Source: Nocardioides rubriscoriae
Lineage (GTDB): Bacteria > Actinomycetota > Actinomycetes > Propionibacteriales > Nocardioidaceae
Reading direction: 5' to 3'
NCBI RefSeq assembly: GCF_008087085.1
Contig: NZ_VIYJ01000012.1
Location: forward strand, 62,001-126,000
DNA length: 64,000 nt
Shown piece by piece: positions 42,197 to 51,722 of the stretch. The translations under genes and the position numbers were made by a program. The notes under the pieces are model-generated. The model did not search any database. It was not told the origin of the DNA and saw only the letters and a program-made list of their open reading frames with translations. Numbering within the stretch: position 1 is the first letter of the stretch; the number at the start of each line of letters is the position of its first letter.

Positions 42197-42799
42197 GTGA
42201 CCACGCAGCCCTCCCCCACCGGCCCGCCCGACGGAGCCTTCGACGCGCGCACGATGCGCGAGCGGATGCTCGCCGGCGACGACTACATCGCCGACGACCC
42301 CGAGCTGGCGGAGTGGAGCTTCGCCGCGCGCGACCTCGCGGCGGCGTACAACGCCACGACCGCGCGCCAGGGTCCGCTGCGCCGTCGGCTTCTCGAGCAG
42401 CTCCTGGGGTCGGTGGGCGAGGGCACCGAGATCCGGCCGCCGTTCCAGGTCGACTACGGCTCGCAGATCACGATCGGGGCGCGCTGCTTCGCCAACTTCG
42501 GGCTCGTCGCCCTCGACGTCGCGGCCATCACCATCGGTGACGACGTCCAGATCGGCCCGAACGTGCAGCTGCTGACCCCGACCCACCCGCTCGACCCCGG
42601 CCCGCGACGCGACAAGTGGGAGGGAGCGCAGCCGATCACGATCGGCGACAACGTGTGGCTCGGCGGCGGGGTGATCGTGTGCCCGGGCGTCACCATCGGC
42701 GCCGACACCGTGGTCGGTGCCGGCTCGGTCGTGACCAAGGACCTGCCCGCGCGGGTGCTCGCCGTGGGCAACCCCGCCCGGGTGATCCGCGAGCTGTGA
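42197..42799 (+). CDS. LacA/NodL-like sugar O-acetyltransferase
   Basis: A 200-residue left-handed beta-helix acetyltransferase. The N-terminal mac domain (RMLAGDDYIADDPELAE) is followed by hexapeptide repeats, the active-site His in NVQLLTPTHPLDP, NVWLGGGVIVCPGVTIG and a C-terminal KDLPARVLAVGNPARVIREL. Likely acetylates maltose, galactoside or another sugar. Starts 20 nt after the kinase gene. Confidence 0.92.
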   Translation: MTTQPSPTGPPDGAFDARTMRERMLAGDDYIADDPELAEWSFAARDLAAAYNATTARQGPLRRRLLEQLLGSVGEGTEIRPPFQVDYGSQITIGARCFANFGLVALDVAAITIGDDVQIGPNVQLLTPTHPLDPGPRRDKWEGAQPITIGDNVWLGGGVIVCPGVTIGADTVVGAGSVVTKDLPARVLAVGNPARVIREL

Positions 42800-42810
42800 G
42801 ACGAGGGGTG

Positions 42811-43278
42811 ATGAGCTGGACGAGGTGCTCGGCCGGGCACTCCCACTGGGGTCCGTACGGCGCCGCCGGGCTGCTGCTGGCCCGCGAGGCCACCGTGCTG
42901 CTGCAGCTGCGCGTGGGGTGGGCCCACCACGGTGGCACCTGGTCGATCCCCGGCGGGGCGCTCGAGCGCGGTGAGGCCCCGGTCGAGGCCGCGCTGCGCG
43001 AGTCGCACGAGGAGCTCGGCGTGGCCGCCGACGCCGTACGGGTGCGCGGGTCCCGCGTCGCCCTGTGCGGCGGCTGGTCCTACGAGACGGTGCTCGGCGA
43101 GACCGAGGGCGAGGTGGCCACCCACGACCGTGCCGAGAGCGACGACCACCGGTGGGTGCCGCTCGAGGACGTCGCGACCCTGCGCCTGCACCCGGCCTTC
43201 CGCATCGCGTGGGAGCACCCCGACGCCGTGCTGCGCGACTTCGTGGCCGGCACCGGCGGCGACCGGGGCGACCGCTAG
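42811..43278 (+). CDS. NUDIX hydrolase
   Basis: A 155-residue NUDIX protein. The Nudix box is near-perfect: GGALERGEAPVEAALRESHEELGV (G-x5-E-x7-R-E-x2-E-E-x-G pattern; the canonical RExxEE appears as RESHEE). It hydrolyses a nucleoside diphosphate derivative; substrate unknown. ATG at 42811 (GTG at 42808 also in frame), 11 nt after the acetyltransferase. The 3' end overlaps the convergent RNB gene by 4 bp. Confidence 0.9.
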   Translation: MSWTRCSAGHSHWGPYGAAGLLLAREATVLLQLRVGWAHHGGTWSIPGGALERGEAPVEAALRESHEELGVAADAVRVRGSRVALCGGWSYETVLGETEGEVATHDRAESDDHRWVPLEDVATLRLHPAFRIAWEHPDAVLRDFVAGTGGDRGDR

Positions 43279-44735
43279 CCCGCGAGCTCGAACGCCACCG
43301 AGCGCGTGGCGACGTCGGCCTTCGCCAGGCGCACCCGGACGTCGTGGCCCAGGGGCAGCGCCGCGGTGCCGGTCACCGAGGCCTCGACCCCCAGCGCACC
43401 GACGGTGACCTTGCCGCGCCGCTCGTCCTGCTCGTCGACCGAGACCACGACGGCGTCGAACGTCTCCCCGACCCGCCCGGTCAGCAGCCCGGCCTCGACG
43501 AGGTCGACCACGGCCCGCTCGTACGCCGACGCCTTGTGCCCCGAGGTGCGCATCTCCTCCGGCAGCGCGGGCAGGGCCCTGAGCACCCAGTCGGGCACGG
43601 GCGTCTCCGCGCACAGGGCGACGCAGACCTCGCCGCCGTAGCGGTCGACCAGGCGCCGCAGCGGCGCGGTCACGTGGGCGTACTCCGAGGCCAGGGCCGA
43701 GTGCTGCGGCTCGGCCGGCACCTCCCCGTCGAAGGCGACGTAGCCGCTGCCCCGCAACAGCCGGGTGCTCGCGACGATCACCGCCGCGTGCGCGGGGTTG
43801 CCCGGGTCGAGGGAGCGGATGAAGTCGGGGTGCAGCTGCTCGGCGGGCCAGTCGACCCCCAGCGCCCGCGCCGTTCGCCGCAGCCGGGCCAGGTCGCGCG
43901 GGTCGGGTGCGGGCAGGGTGCGCAGCACCCCGACGCGGGCGTAAACCATCAGCGTCGCCGCGCCGAACCCGGTGAGCAGCGAGATCTGGGCGTTCCACTG
44001 CTCGATCGGCAGCAGCGAGCGGAACTCCAGGGTCCAGGTGTGGCCCTCACCGGTGTCGATCTCCTGCTCGGGCAGGGGCAGCGACACCCCGCCGCGCGCG
44101 GCCTCGCGCGCGAGCCGCTTCTCGCCGACCTCCTTGACCAGCAGCAGCGTCTCGACCGCCGATCCGTCGTCGATGGCCGTCTGCGCGGCCTCGTAGGTGA
44201 GCTGGGCGGTCGAGCGGACCAGGGCCCGCTCGACGTGCACGTCGGTGCCCTCGCCGGTCTCGTCGACCCGGATCGTCCACAGCAGCGCCGGCCGCACCTG
44301 GTCTGGCAGCAGCGACCCGGCATCCTCGCTGATCACCGGCGGGTGCAGCGGCACCTTGGAGTCGGCCCCGTAGAGCGTCTGGCCGCGACGGTGGGCCTCG
44401 AGGTCGACCGGGTCACCGGCGGTGACGAACGCCGCCACGTCGGCGATCGCGTAGCGCACGACGTAGCCGCCCGGGTGCTCGGTGTCGCGCTCGACGTGCA
44501 GCGCCTGGTCGAGGTCGCGGGCCCCGTCGGGGTCGATCGTGACGAACGGGATCGAGGTCCGGTCGAGGCCGGGCAGCCGCGGGGACGCCGCCGCGCGCGC
44601 GGCCGCCTCCTCGACCTCGGGCGGGAACGCGGGCGTCACCTCGAGCTCGGCCTGGATCTGCTCGATCCCGTGGCGGAGCGTGGTGACGACGGCACTGTCG
44701 TCGGTCCGGACCCGGACCACGCGGCTGCTGGACAT
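43275..44735 (-). CDS. RNB-domain exoribonuclease (RNase II/R family)
   Basis: A 486-residue RNB protein. Catalytic acidic cluster in TIDPDGARDLDQALHVER (about residues 67-84), then YAIADVAAFV, HPPVISEDAGSLLPDQVRPAL, and SALASEYAHVTAPLRRLVDR (Arg/Tyr RNA contacts). It lacks the N-terminal cold-shock domains and a clear S1 domain; a short C-terminal beta-rich segment (about 420-485) may replace them. This short form is widespread in actinobacteria. Confidence 0.92.
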   Translation of the reverse strand: MSSSRVVRVRTDDSAVVTTLRHGIEQIQAELEVTPAFPPEVEEAAARAAASPRLPGLDRTSIPFVTIDPDGARDLDQALHVERDTEHPGGYVVRYAIADVAAFVTAGDPVDLEAHRRGQTLYGADSKVPLHPPVISEDAGSLLPDQVRPALLWTIRVDETGEGTDVHVERALVRSTAQLTYEAAQTAIDDGSAVETLLLVKEVGEKRLAREAARGGVSLPLPEQEIDTGEGHTWTLEFRSLLPIEQWNAQISLLTGFGAATLMVYARVGVLRTLPAPDPRDLARLRRTARALGVDWPAEQLHPDFIRSLDPGNPAHAAVIVASTRLLRGSGYVAFDGEVPAEPQHSALASEYAHVTAPLRRLVDRYGGEVCVALCAETPVPDWVLRALPALPEEMRTSGHKASAYERAVVDLVEAGLLTGRVGETFDAVVVSVDEQDERRGKVTVGALGVEASVTGTAALPLGHDVRVRLAKADVATRSVAFELAG

Positions 44736-44753
44736 GGCCCTAACCTAGCCGCC

Positions 44754-45533
44754 GTGCTCATCCTGCTGCCGCCGAGCGAGGGCAAGTCCGCACCGCGCCG
44801 CGGCAAGCCGCTGGACCTGGCCGCCCTCTCCTCCCCCGAGCTCACCGACGCGCGGACCCGGGTGCTCGACGCGCTCGTCGCGCTCTGCGAGGGCGATCGC
44901 GACCTCGCGGCGCGCGCGCTCGACGTGCCCAAGTCGCAGCTCGACCTCGTCGACCTCAACGCCCGCGCCGTCTCGTCGCCGACCGCGCGCGCCGACGCCG
45001 TCTACACCGGTGTCCTCTACGACAACCTCGGGCTCGACACGCTCACCGCGGCCGCCAAGCGCCGCGCCACGTCACGGGTCGCGATCACCTCGAGCCTCTT
45101 CGGCCTGATCCGCCCCGGCGACCGGATCCCGGCCTACCGCCTGTCCGGCGACGCCTCGCTGCCCGGCACCGGCCCCGTCGCCGGCGTCTGGCGTGACGCC
45201 CTCGGTCCCGCGGTCGTCGACGCCCTGGGCCGCGGCCTGCTCGTCGACCTCCGCTCGAGCATGTACGCCGCGTTCTGGCGTCCCCCGGCCGACCTCGCCC
45301 CGCGCGTGGCCACCGTCCGGGTGCTGCACGAGGTCGACGGTCGCCGCTCGGTCGTCAGCCACTTCAACAAGGCCACCAAGGGCCGCATCGTCCGGGCCCT
45401 GCTCGAGGACGGCCGTGACCCGCGCACCCCCGCCGCACTGGCCGCCGCGCTCACCGACCTCGGCTGGACCGTCGAGGTCGGCGAGCCCACGGCCAAGGGC
45501 ACGCAGCTCGACGTCGTGGTCACCCAGGTCTGA
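44754..45533 (+). CDS. yaaA: YaaA/DUF328 peroxide-stress protein
   Basis: A 259-residue YaaA family protein with ILLPPSEGKSAPRRGKPLDL at the start, YTGVLYDNLGLDTL, SSLFGLIRPGDRIPAYRL and a C-terminal VSHFNKATKGRIVRALL. E. coli YaaA limits intracellular iron during peroxide stress. GTG start at 44754, 18 bp from the divergent RNB gene. A hairpin follows at 45566. Confidence 0.9.
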   Translation: MLILLPPSEGKSAPRRGKPLDLAALSSPELTDARTRVLDALVALCEGDRDLAARALDVPKSQLDLVDLNARAVSSPTARADAVYTGVLYDNLGLDTLTAAAKRRATSRVAITSSLFGLIRPGDRIPAYRLSGDASLPGTGPVAGVWRDALGPAVVDALGRGLLVDLRSSMYAAFWRPPADLAPRVATVRVLHEVDGRRSVVSHFNKATKGRIVRALLEDGRDPRTPAALAAALTDLGWTVEVGEPTAKGTQLDVVVTQV

Positions 45534-45565
45534 TCAGGCCTGCCGATCGACACGACGCACGTCGC

Positions 45566-45590
45566 GGCGAGGACCCGCCGCGTCCTCGCC
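45566..45590 (+). terminator. terminator-like hairpin after yaaA
   Basis: ggcgaggac (45566-45574) and gtcctcgcc (45582-45590) form a 9-bp stem with a 7-nt loop, 33 nt after the yaaA stop. No T-run follows. The remaining gap up to 45776 shows nothing else. Confidence 0.45.
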
Positions 45591-45776
45591 TGGCCTGGCA
45601 GCGGCAGGGTCGGGCGTGCGCTGCGGCGGCAATCGGCAACCCTCGACCCATGACCGCCTCGGTGGGCCATGTCGTCCTGGCCCCGAGCTGTGCGTTCGAC
45701 GCAGGCTGGAACAACCCCGGTACGGGCCTCCCACCGGCTCGCACCGGCTCTGCGTCGTCGTCGGGTTCTCCCCCAC

Positions 45777-47642
45777 CTAGAGCAGCAGCTCGGCGCCCGA
45801 CTGCGCCGAGACCAGTGGGTTCCACGGTGAAGACCCCCGGACGCCTGGTACCGCGGACACCGTCGGGAGCGCCACTCGGACCTTCGTCCCGCGCCCCTGC
45901 TCGGACCAGAGGTCCATCTCCCCGCCGTGACGAGTCACGATCGATGACGCGATGTTGAGTCCGAGGCCAGTGCCCTGGATCGCCTGGCGCCGGGCCGTGG
46001 AGGACCGGAAGAAGCGCGTGAACAGGTGCTTCTGCTCGTCGGCGGGGATCCCGATACCGGTGTCGCTGATCTCGAGGACGGCCCGGTCAGCCTCCCGCGT
46101 GAGCGTGCAGCCGATCGTGCCGCCGTCCTCGGTGAACTTCAGGGAGTTGCTCATCAGGTTGAACAGGACCCGCTCCAGGTACTGCACGTCCCCGTGGGTC
46201 AGGATCGGTTCCGGCGGGATCGTGTAGCTGACGTCGAGGTCCCGTTCGCTGACGACGGGGCGCAGGGCCGCCTCGATGCGTCCCACGACGTCACCGAGAT
46301 TGACCGGCTTCAGATCCAGGTCGAACTCATCGGAGTCCAGCCGTGCGACGGCGAGGAGGTTCTCAGCGAGGGAGGCCAAGCGGTCCCCGTTGCGCTGCAC
46401 GGTTCGCAGCATGTCCGCGTGGACGGGATCGACGTCGTCCGCATGGGCGTCGAGCAGCAGCTCGACATAGCCCATGATGCTCGTGATCGGGGTCCTCAGC
46501 TCGTGGCTCACCGTCGCGACGAACTCGTCCTTCGCCCGATCCAGGTCCTGCAATCGGCGTACGGCGTCCGCTTCCTTCTCCAACCCTGCGACCAGCAGGT
46601 TGCGGCTCCTGCGGAGCTCGGCCGTCCGCGCCTCGACCCGCTGCTCGAGGTGGTCGGTCAGGGCCTGGTTCTCCTTGATGGTCAGGATCTGACGCGCCAC
46701 GAGCAGGATCATGAGTGCCGTGCGCATCCATGACACGACGACATCCACCTGTCCGGTGCGCGCCAGCTCGATGACCGAGGTCAGCAGCGCCACCGAGACG
46801 GCGCCGTAGGGGAGCAGGTTGCCCAGGGGTCGGACGGTCAGGTCCTGCTCGGAGCTCGCCGCCTCCGCCGGTTCCGGCCACATGGCCGCGACGAGCATCA
46901 ACACGAATCCGGCAAACCAGCCGATGTCGATGACGTTCCCCGACCTGTAGGCGCCGATGGTCGTCAGGTAGGTGAAGCCCGAGTCCGAGATCGCGAAGGC
47001 CAACAGCCCGCTGCCGACCAGCGGCAGGGACACAGGCAGGTGTCGATGTAGCTGACGTGCCCTGAGCCAGGTGTAGAGGACGAGGGTGATGACGATGACG
47101 TCACCGATCGGGTAGGCAAGGGAGATCACCTGCAACCCGAACGAGTCCGCGCCGGCCCGGAACACCGGGCCGAGCACGATGATCCAGCTGCACAGGAGCA
47201 TGGAGGTCGCCACCATCAGCCCGTCCATGAGGGTGCGGACCCGTCCGGCGAGGGTGGGGGCGGCCAGCGGCAGTGACATGAGGGCCGCCGCAGCGAGCGG
47301 TGGCAGTCCCAGGTACCCGACGTCGGCCGGTGACGGGAAGGGGACCTCCTGGCCCCGCACCGACTCGTAGTAGGTCCACACCACCTGCCCTGCCGACCAC
47401 GAGAGAGCCCCGGCGCCCAGAAGCCACCAGAACCGCGCGAAGGAACCCTGGTGACGACGTGCGCGGACCCAGGCAGCGCAGCCGGCCAGCAGCGCGACGC
47501 CCGCGAGTCCGAAGTTGGACACGTGCTGAGCAGCAGGCGTCTCGGCGACCATCAACAGGCCGAGGACCCAGAGCGCGGCGATCATCAGCACTGCCACTGA
47601 CGATCTCGGTGGCCTCGCAAGGCCCACTCGTCGGGTGGTCAC
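45777..47642 (-). CDS. membrane sensor histidine kinase (orphan)
   Basis: A 621-residue kinase. Residues about 15-320 hold roughly eight or nine transmembrane helices with no recognised extracellular sensor domain. A coiled-coil linker (HLEQRVEARTAELRRSRNLL) follows. The DHp H-box is SHELRTPITSIMGY (His380). The HATPase_c domain has an N box (NLMSNSLKF), DTGIGIP, FTRFF and GTGLGLNIA. The hydrophobic N-terminus resembles a MASE-like integral sensor. No response regulator is adjacent, so its partner is unknown. It is divergent from the decarboxylase gene, with 169 bp between. Confidence 0.92.
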   Translation of the reverse strand: MTTRRVGLARPPRSSVAVLMIAALWVLGLLMVAETPAAQHVSNFGLAGVALLAGCAAWVRARRHQGSFARFWWLLGAGALSWSAGQVVWTYYESVRGQEVPFPSPADVGYLGLPPLAAAALMSLPLAAPTLAGRVRTLMDGLMVATSMLLCSWIIVLGPVFRAGADSFGLQVISLAYPIGDVIVITLVLYTWLRARQLHRHLPVSLPLVGSGLLAFAISDSGFTYLTTIGAYRSGNVIDIGWFAGFVLMLVAAMWPEPAEAASSEQDLTVRPLGNLLPYGAVSVALLTSVIELARTGQVDVVVSWMRTALMILLVARQILTIKENQALTDHLEQRVEARTAELRRSRNLLVAGLEKEADAVRRLQDLDRAKDEFVATVSHELRTPITSIMGYVELLLDAHADDVDPVHADMLRTVQRNGDRLASLAENLLAVARLDSDEFDLDLKPVNLGDVVGRIEAALRPVVSERDLDVSYTIPPEPILTHGDVQYLERVLFNLMSNSLKFTEDGGTIGCTLTREADRAVLEISDTGIGIPADEQKHLFTRFFRSSTARRQAIQGTGLGLNIASSIVTRHGGEMDLWSEQGRGTKVRVALPTVSAVPGVRGSSPWNPLVSAQSGAELLL

Positions 47643-47811
47643 CCCGTGATAACGGTCGGGCTCGGCGCCGGGTTACCGCAATGGGGGAGATTTATTCCCC
47701 GGGCGTGCTAGGAATACCCTGGCACGTCGTGCCATCCGACCGGTGGGCTGCTGATGGGCATCGCCACGAGCGCGTCCGTCCGGCCCACTGACACCTATGA
47801 GGAGACCCCGG

Positions 47812-49002
47812 GTGAACCTGTCCGAGGCCAGAGAGGTTCGACAGCCACTGGGTCTGCCGAACCACTGGCCGGCCACCCTCCATCCCGGTGTCCTCGGCGG
47901 CCTCGACCTGCCCACGCCGTTCCTCGCCACTGACCTGGCGATGATCGCAGAACGCCTGCGGCGATTTGCTGGTGCCCTGCCCCAGGTGCAGCCCTTCTAC
48001 GCGGTCAAGTGCAACTCGGCTCCGGAGGTGCTCAACACGGTCGCCGAGCACGCAAGCAGCTTCGAGGTCGCCTCGCTCGGCGAGCTGCGCATGCTCCAGG
48101 AGCTGGGCGTCAACCCGGGCGACGTGCTCTACAGCAACACCGTGAAACCCGCCTCCCACGTGGTCGGGGCGGCTGAGGCTGGAGTATGGCGTTTCGCGGC
48201 CGACTCGGAGGACGAGCTGGGCAAGATCGCACGATGTGCCCCGGGCAGCGCCGTCTACATCCGGGTGCGCGTCGACGACAGCACCAGCGTCTTCCCGTTG
48301 TCACGCAAGTTCGGCGCAGAGGCCCAGGAGGCCCGTGCCCTGCTCCTCATGGCCCGGGAGCTCGGGCTGGAGCCCTACGGCCTCACGTTCCACGTCGGGT
48401 CCCAGTGCGTCGCCACCTCGGCCTGGGTCCAGGCCATCGCCTCGATGGGTCGAGTGATGCGACAACTCAGCGACGACGGCATCAGGATCACGATGCTCAA
48501 CATGGGGGGCGGCTTCCCCGCCCGCTACGACGGTCCGGTGCCTTCGATCGACGACATCGGCGACACCGTCAACCGTGCCCTGGACGGCCTGTTGCCCTAT
48601 CAGCCCTCGCTCATCGCCGCTGAGCCCGGTCGGCACATCGTCGCGGAGTCGGCGGTCATGGTGGCCAGCGTCCTCGGCCGGGAGCAGCGAGCGGGCGAGG
48701 ACTGGATCTACCTCGACGTGAGCGCCTATCACGGCCTCATCGAGACACATCAGACCGTGGGTCAGTGGCGCTACCCGTTGTGGACCTCGCGTCACGACCA
48801 CGGGGTGGCCGCGCACGTGCCCTTCACGGTCACGGGTCCCACCTGCGACAGCGCCGACACCATGTTCTACGGCGCTCCCTTGCCGTGCACCATGGCCGAG
48901 GGCGATCGGGTCTTCATCGCTTCCGCGGGCGCCTACACGCTGAGTTACGCCTCACACTTCAACGGCTTCCCGCCGCCGCGACCCTTCTTCGTCGGCACCT
49001 AG
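47812..49002 (+). CDS. ornithine/lysine decarboxylase-like PLP enzyme (fold III)
   Basis: A 396-residue alanine-racemase-fold decarboxylase of the ODC/DAPDC/ADC group. The PLP Lys is in PFYAVKCNSAP (Lys66). The His-loop is FHVGSQC, the phosphate-binding loop NMGGGFP, and AEPGRHIVAES follows. The catalytic Cys motif is GPTCDSADTM, with the C-terminal GAYTLSYASHFNGF. The CDSxD and FNGF signatures favour ornithine (or lysine) over DAP as substrate. AGGAG lies before GTG 47812, preferred over ATG 47797. An MFS gene follows 4 nt later, suggesting a polyamine synthesis and export pair. Confidence 0.88.
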   Translation: MNLSEAREVRQPLGLPNHWPATLHPGVLGGLDLPTPFLATDLAMIAERLRRFAGALPQVQPFYAVKCNSAPEVLNTVAEHASSFEVASLGELRMLQELGVNPGDVLYSNTVKPASHVVGAAEAGVWRFAADSEDELGKIARCAPGSAVYIRVRVDDSTSVFPLSRKFGAEAQEARALLLMARELGLEPYGLTFHVGSQCVATSAWVQAIASMGRVMRQLSDDGIRITMLNMGGGFPARYDGPVPSIDDIGDTVNRALDGLLPYQPSLIAAEPGRHIVAESAVMVASVLGREQRAGEDWIYLDVSAYHGLIETHQTVGQWRYPLWTSRHDHGVAAHVPFTVTGPTCDSADTMFYGAPLPCTMAEGDRVFIASAGAYTLSYASHFNGFPPPRPFFVGT

Positions 49003-49006
49003 CCAG

Positions 49007-50218
49007 ATGGACCCGATGGCCGCACGCCGTCGCCTGGTCCGGCTGATGGCGGCCGGGCTGGTGGACTCGCTGTGCCTCTCGGTGGCCTGGACCGTGCTGA
49101 TGCTGCAGGTCGTCGCGTCCTACGGTCTCGCGGCTGCCGGGCTGTGCAGCGCGGCGATGCTGATCGGTGTGGCGCTGTCCGCGCCCGCGGCCAGCTGGAT
49201 GGCGTCACTGCTCAGCGGCCGACACCTGCTCCGCGGCGCAGCCGTCGCCGAGGCGATGCTGCGGGTCAGCGTGTTCCTGCTGCTGTTCACCGGCGCCCCC
49301 GTGTGGGTGCTCGCCCTGTGCATCTCGACCATGAACGTCACGGCCTGGACTGGGTATGCCGGCATGCGGGCCGAGGTGGCGGCCGTCAGCAGCGGCCCCA
49401 CGGCCCTCACCTGGTACGGAACGATCGTCGCCTCCGTCGAGGCGGCGGGCGTCGCCGTCGCCGCCCTCCTACCTGCTCGCGGCGGTGTCTCGCCGGACAC
49501 GGTCCTGCTCGCAGTGATGGCCGCCTACGTGCTGGCTCTGGTGCCGACGGTGATCGTGGCGGGCGACTCGTCCATCGCCCCGAGCGGCCGGCGTGTGCGA
49601 AGGCCTCACCTGCGACGCGGGGCGGCCTCAGCGACCACGGTCGGCGGTACTGTTCTGATGTTCCTCGCCTCAGCGCCCACGCTCCTCTCGGTCGCCTTGG
49701 CTGCCGAGCTTCACGGCCGGGAGGCAGTCGCCCCTGCTGCCATCGCCTTCACCCTCGGGTCGTTGGCTGCGCCGGCGCTCACCAGGCGCATCCCGGAACA
49801 CCGCACGGAACATCTCGGCCTGTGGATCACGTGCGCGCTCGGCATGGTGGTGGGCTGGGTCCTGGCGCCCGTCCACGCCGCGATGTTGTGCGTGGCGCAG
49901 CTGTCGTCCGGCTTGTTCATGACCGCCCTCGAGGGCCTGCTCGACACGTCTGCTGCCCGTCGTCACCCCGGACACGTGACCGGCGCCCTCGCCCGGGCCA
50001 CGGCGGGACGAGCCTTGGGTTCGGCCGCCGGCACGGCACTTCTGCCCCTGCTCGTGGTGGGGATCAGCCTCGAGGCCACCATCGCCGGCATCAGCCTCGT
50101 GCTGCTGTCGGCGATGGTCCTGGCGAGCCTCTGGGCGCGCACGCGAGACGCCGCGGCCGCGACCGGCGGGCCCACTCCAAGCCAGTCGACACGTCCTGTC
50201 TCGTCTCAGGTCGGCTGA
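49007..50218 (+). CDS. MFS-type transporter next to the decarboxylase
   Basis: A 403-residue protein with about eleven or twelve hydrophobic segments and an internal loop at about residue 190 (SGRRVRRPHLRRG), like MFS exporters of the Bcr/MFS_1 type. There is no close named family. It starts 4 nt after the decarboxylase stop, so it is cotranscribed. The substrate may be the decarboxylation product (inference). Confidence 0.8.
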   Translation: MDPMAARRRLVRLMAAGLVDSLCLSVAWTVLMLQVVASYGLAAAGLCSAAMLIGVALSAPAASWMASLLSGRHLLRGAAVAEAMLRVSVFLLLFTGAPVWVLALCISTMNVTAWTGYAGMRAEVAAVSSGPTALTWYGTIVASVEAAGVAVAALLPARGGVSPDTVLLAVMAAYVLALVPTVIVAGDSSIAPSGRRVRRPHLRRGAASATTVGGTVLMFLASAPTLLSVALAAELHGREAVAPAAIAFTLGSLAAPALTRRIPEHRTEHLGLWITCALGMVVGWVLAPVHAAMLCVAQLSSGLFMTALEGLLDTSAARRHPGHVTGALARATAGRALGSAAGTALLPLLVVGISLEATIAGISLVLLSAMVLASLWARTRDAAAATGGPTPSQSTRPVSSQVG

Positions 50219-50562
50219 ACATCACACGCCAGCCAGCGGTCAGGCCCGGCTCGCGTAGGTAGGTGACATCTGATCTGTGGTGCCGAGGAGCAGCGCTGGA
50301 ACGAGGTGCACCACGGCAGAACCCTCACCCCCGCCGGTTCCGCGATGACGGGGTTCGGGTCGCGAGGAACCGTGAGCCAGGTCAGCCGGCCGCCGTGGAC
50401 GCCCCGATCCGGGTGGCCGCGACGGTGACGTGCCGGGGACTGGAGACCACGCGCCGGCCCCACCCGCCACCACCGAGTCCCGGACCCTGCTCACGACCCT
50501 GTGCGACGTAACGGGAGCGCCGACGTGAGGCGGTCCACCACCGCGGCAGACCGGCCGCAGTC
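50219..50562. other. 344-bp gap without recognisable feature
   Basis: Between the convergent MFS gene and the RNase H gene. Translations in all frames lack family motifs or compositional bias of real genes. No repeat copy, tRNA or clear hairpin is seen. Confidence 0.5.
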
Positions 50563-51720
50563 TCACCAGGTGCCGGAGGCGAACGCGTCGCGTGCCGGCG
50601 GCAGGGCGTTGTAGAGCCGCATCGAGCCGCGGCCGTCGTCGTACCAGGTGAGGACCGTGACCGAGGCCGGCGAGAGCTCCATCTTGAACACCGCCTCGAG
50701 CGGCGCGTCGAGGGCGTGCGCGACCAGGGTCTTGATCGGGGTCACGTGACTCACCACGACGACCGTGCGCCCGGCGTGGGCGGCCAGCAGGCGCTCCAGG
50801 CCGGCCAGCACCCGCGTCTGCACGGTCCGGAACGACTCGCCACCGGTCGGGGCCGCGTCGAGCGAACCCAGCCAGGCCGAGAGCTCGTCGCCGTGCTGCT
50901 CACCCACCTCGGCGAACGTCAGGCCGTCCCAGTGGCCGAACTCCATCTCGGCGAAGCCGGGCTCCTCGGTGACCTCGACCCCGAGCATCTCGCCGATGAT
51001 GTCGGCCGACTCACGGGTGCGGCGCACGGGCGAGGCCACGACGGCGGCGACCTGGTCGGCCATCGGCAGCAACCACTCGCCGGCGGCCCTGATCTGGTCG
51101 CGGCCCTCGTCGCTGAGCGGCGGGTTGTCGCCGCCGAGCCCTCCGGAGAACCGCTTGGCCGAGGTGTGCTTGGTGACGCCGTGGCGCACCACGACGAGCG
51201 TGGTCGCGGCGCCGAGCCCGCCCCACCCGCGGGCCGGAGGCTTCTCCGCCTCCTCGACCGCCGACTCGGCGGGCTGCTCGTCGACCGGCGTGCCGACCAC
51301 GGTGACGCCCGAGCGGTGCCCGTCGAGTGCCTCGTTGGCGAGCCGGTCGGCGTGCTTGTTGCGCTCGCGCGGGACCCACGTGTACGTCGTGTCCGCGGGC
51401 GCCAGCGCGCTCGCCTCGGCGTGCAGCGGCCGCATGTCGGGGTGCTTGACCTGCCAGCGCCCCGACATCTGCTCCACCACGAGCTTGGAGTCCATCCGCA
51501 CCTCGACGCGGGCGCCGGGCGCGAGCTCGACGGCCATCCGCAGCCCGGCGATGAGACCTGCGTACTCCGCGACGTTGTTGGTGGCCCGTCCGATGGTGGT
51601 GCCGTCCTCGGCGATCACCGCGCCGGTGGCGGCGTCCTTGAGCACGGCGCCGTACGCCGCCGGGCCGGGGTTGCCGCGCGAGCCGCCGTCGGCCTCGACC
51701 AGGACGGAGCGGTGGGTCAC
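50563..51720 (-). CDS. bifunctional RNase HI / phosphoglycerate-mutase-like phosphatase
   Basis: A 385-residue fusion, as in M. tuberculosis Rv2228c. RNase HI domain, about residues 1-135, has active-site acids in VEADGGSRGNPGPAAYG, NVAEYAGLI, MDSKLVVEQ and NKHADRLANEAL. The histidine phosphatase domain, about 185-385, has the LVVVRHGVTKHT motif, RTRESADII, FAEMEFGHWDG and VVSHVTPIK. It removes RNA from RNA-DNA hybrids; the phosphatase part acts on alpha-ribazole phosphate-like or other esters in homologues. Starts 2 nt after the zinc-ribbon gene. Confidence 0.94.
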   Translation of the reverse strand: MTHRSVLVEADGGSRGNPGPAAYGAVLKDAATGAVIAEDGTTIGRATNNVAEYAGLIAGLRMAVELAPGARVEVRMDSKLVVEQMSGRWQVKHPDMRPLHAEASALAPADTTYTWVPRERNKHADRLANEALDGHRSGVTVVGTPVDEQPAESAVEEAEKPPARGWGGLGAATTLVVVRHGVTKHTSAKRFSGGLGGDNPPLSDEGRDQIRAAGEWLLPMADQVAAVVASPVRRTRESADIIGEMLGVEVTEEPGFAEMEFGHWDGLTFAEVGEQHGDELSAWLGSLDAAPTGGESFRTVQTRVLAGLERLLAAHAGRTVVVVSHVTPIKTLVAHALDAPLEAVFKMELSPASVTVLTWYDDGRGSMRLYNALPPARDAFASGTW

Positions 51721-51722
51721 GC

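Noticed and set aside
45650..45958. Plus-strand open frame after yaaA running into the histidine kinase
   Set aside because: Overlaps the kinase C-terminus on the other strand and has no recognisable domain.
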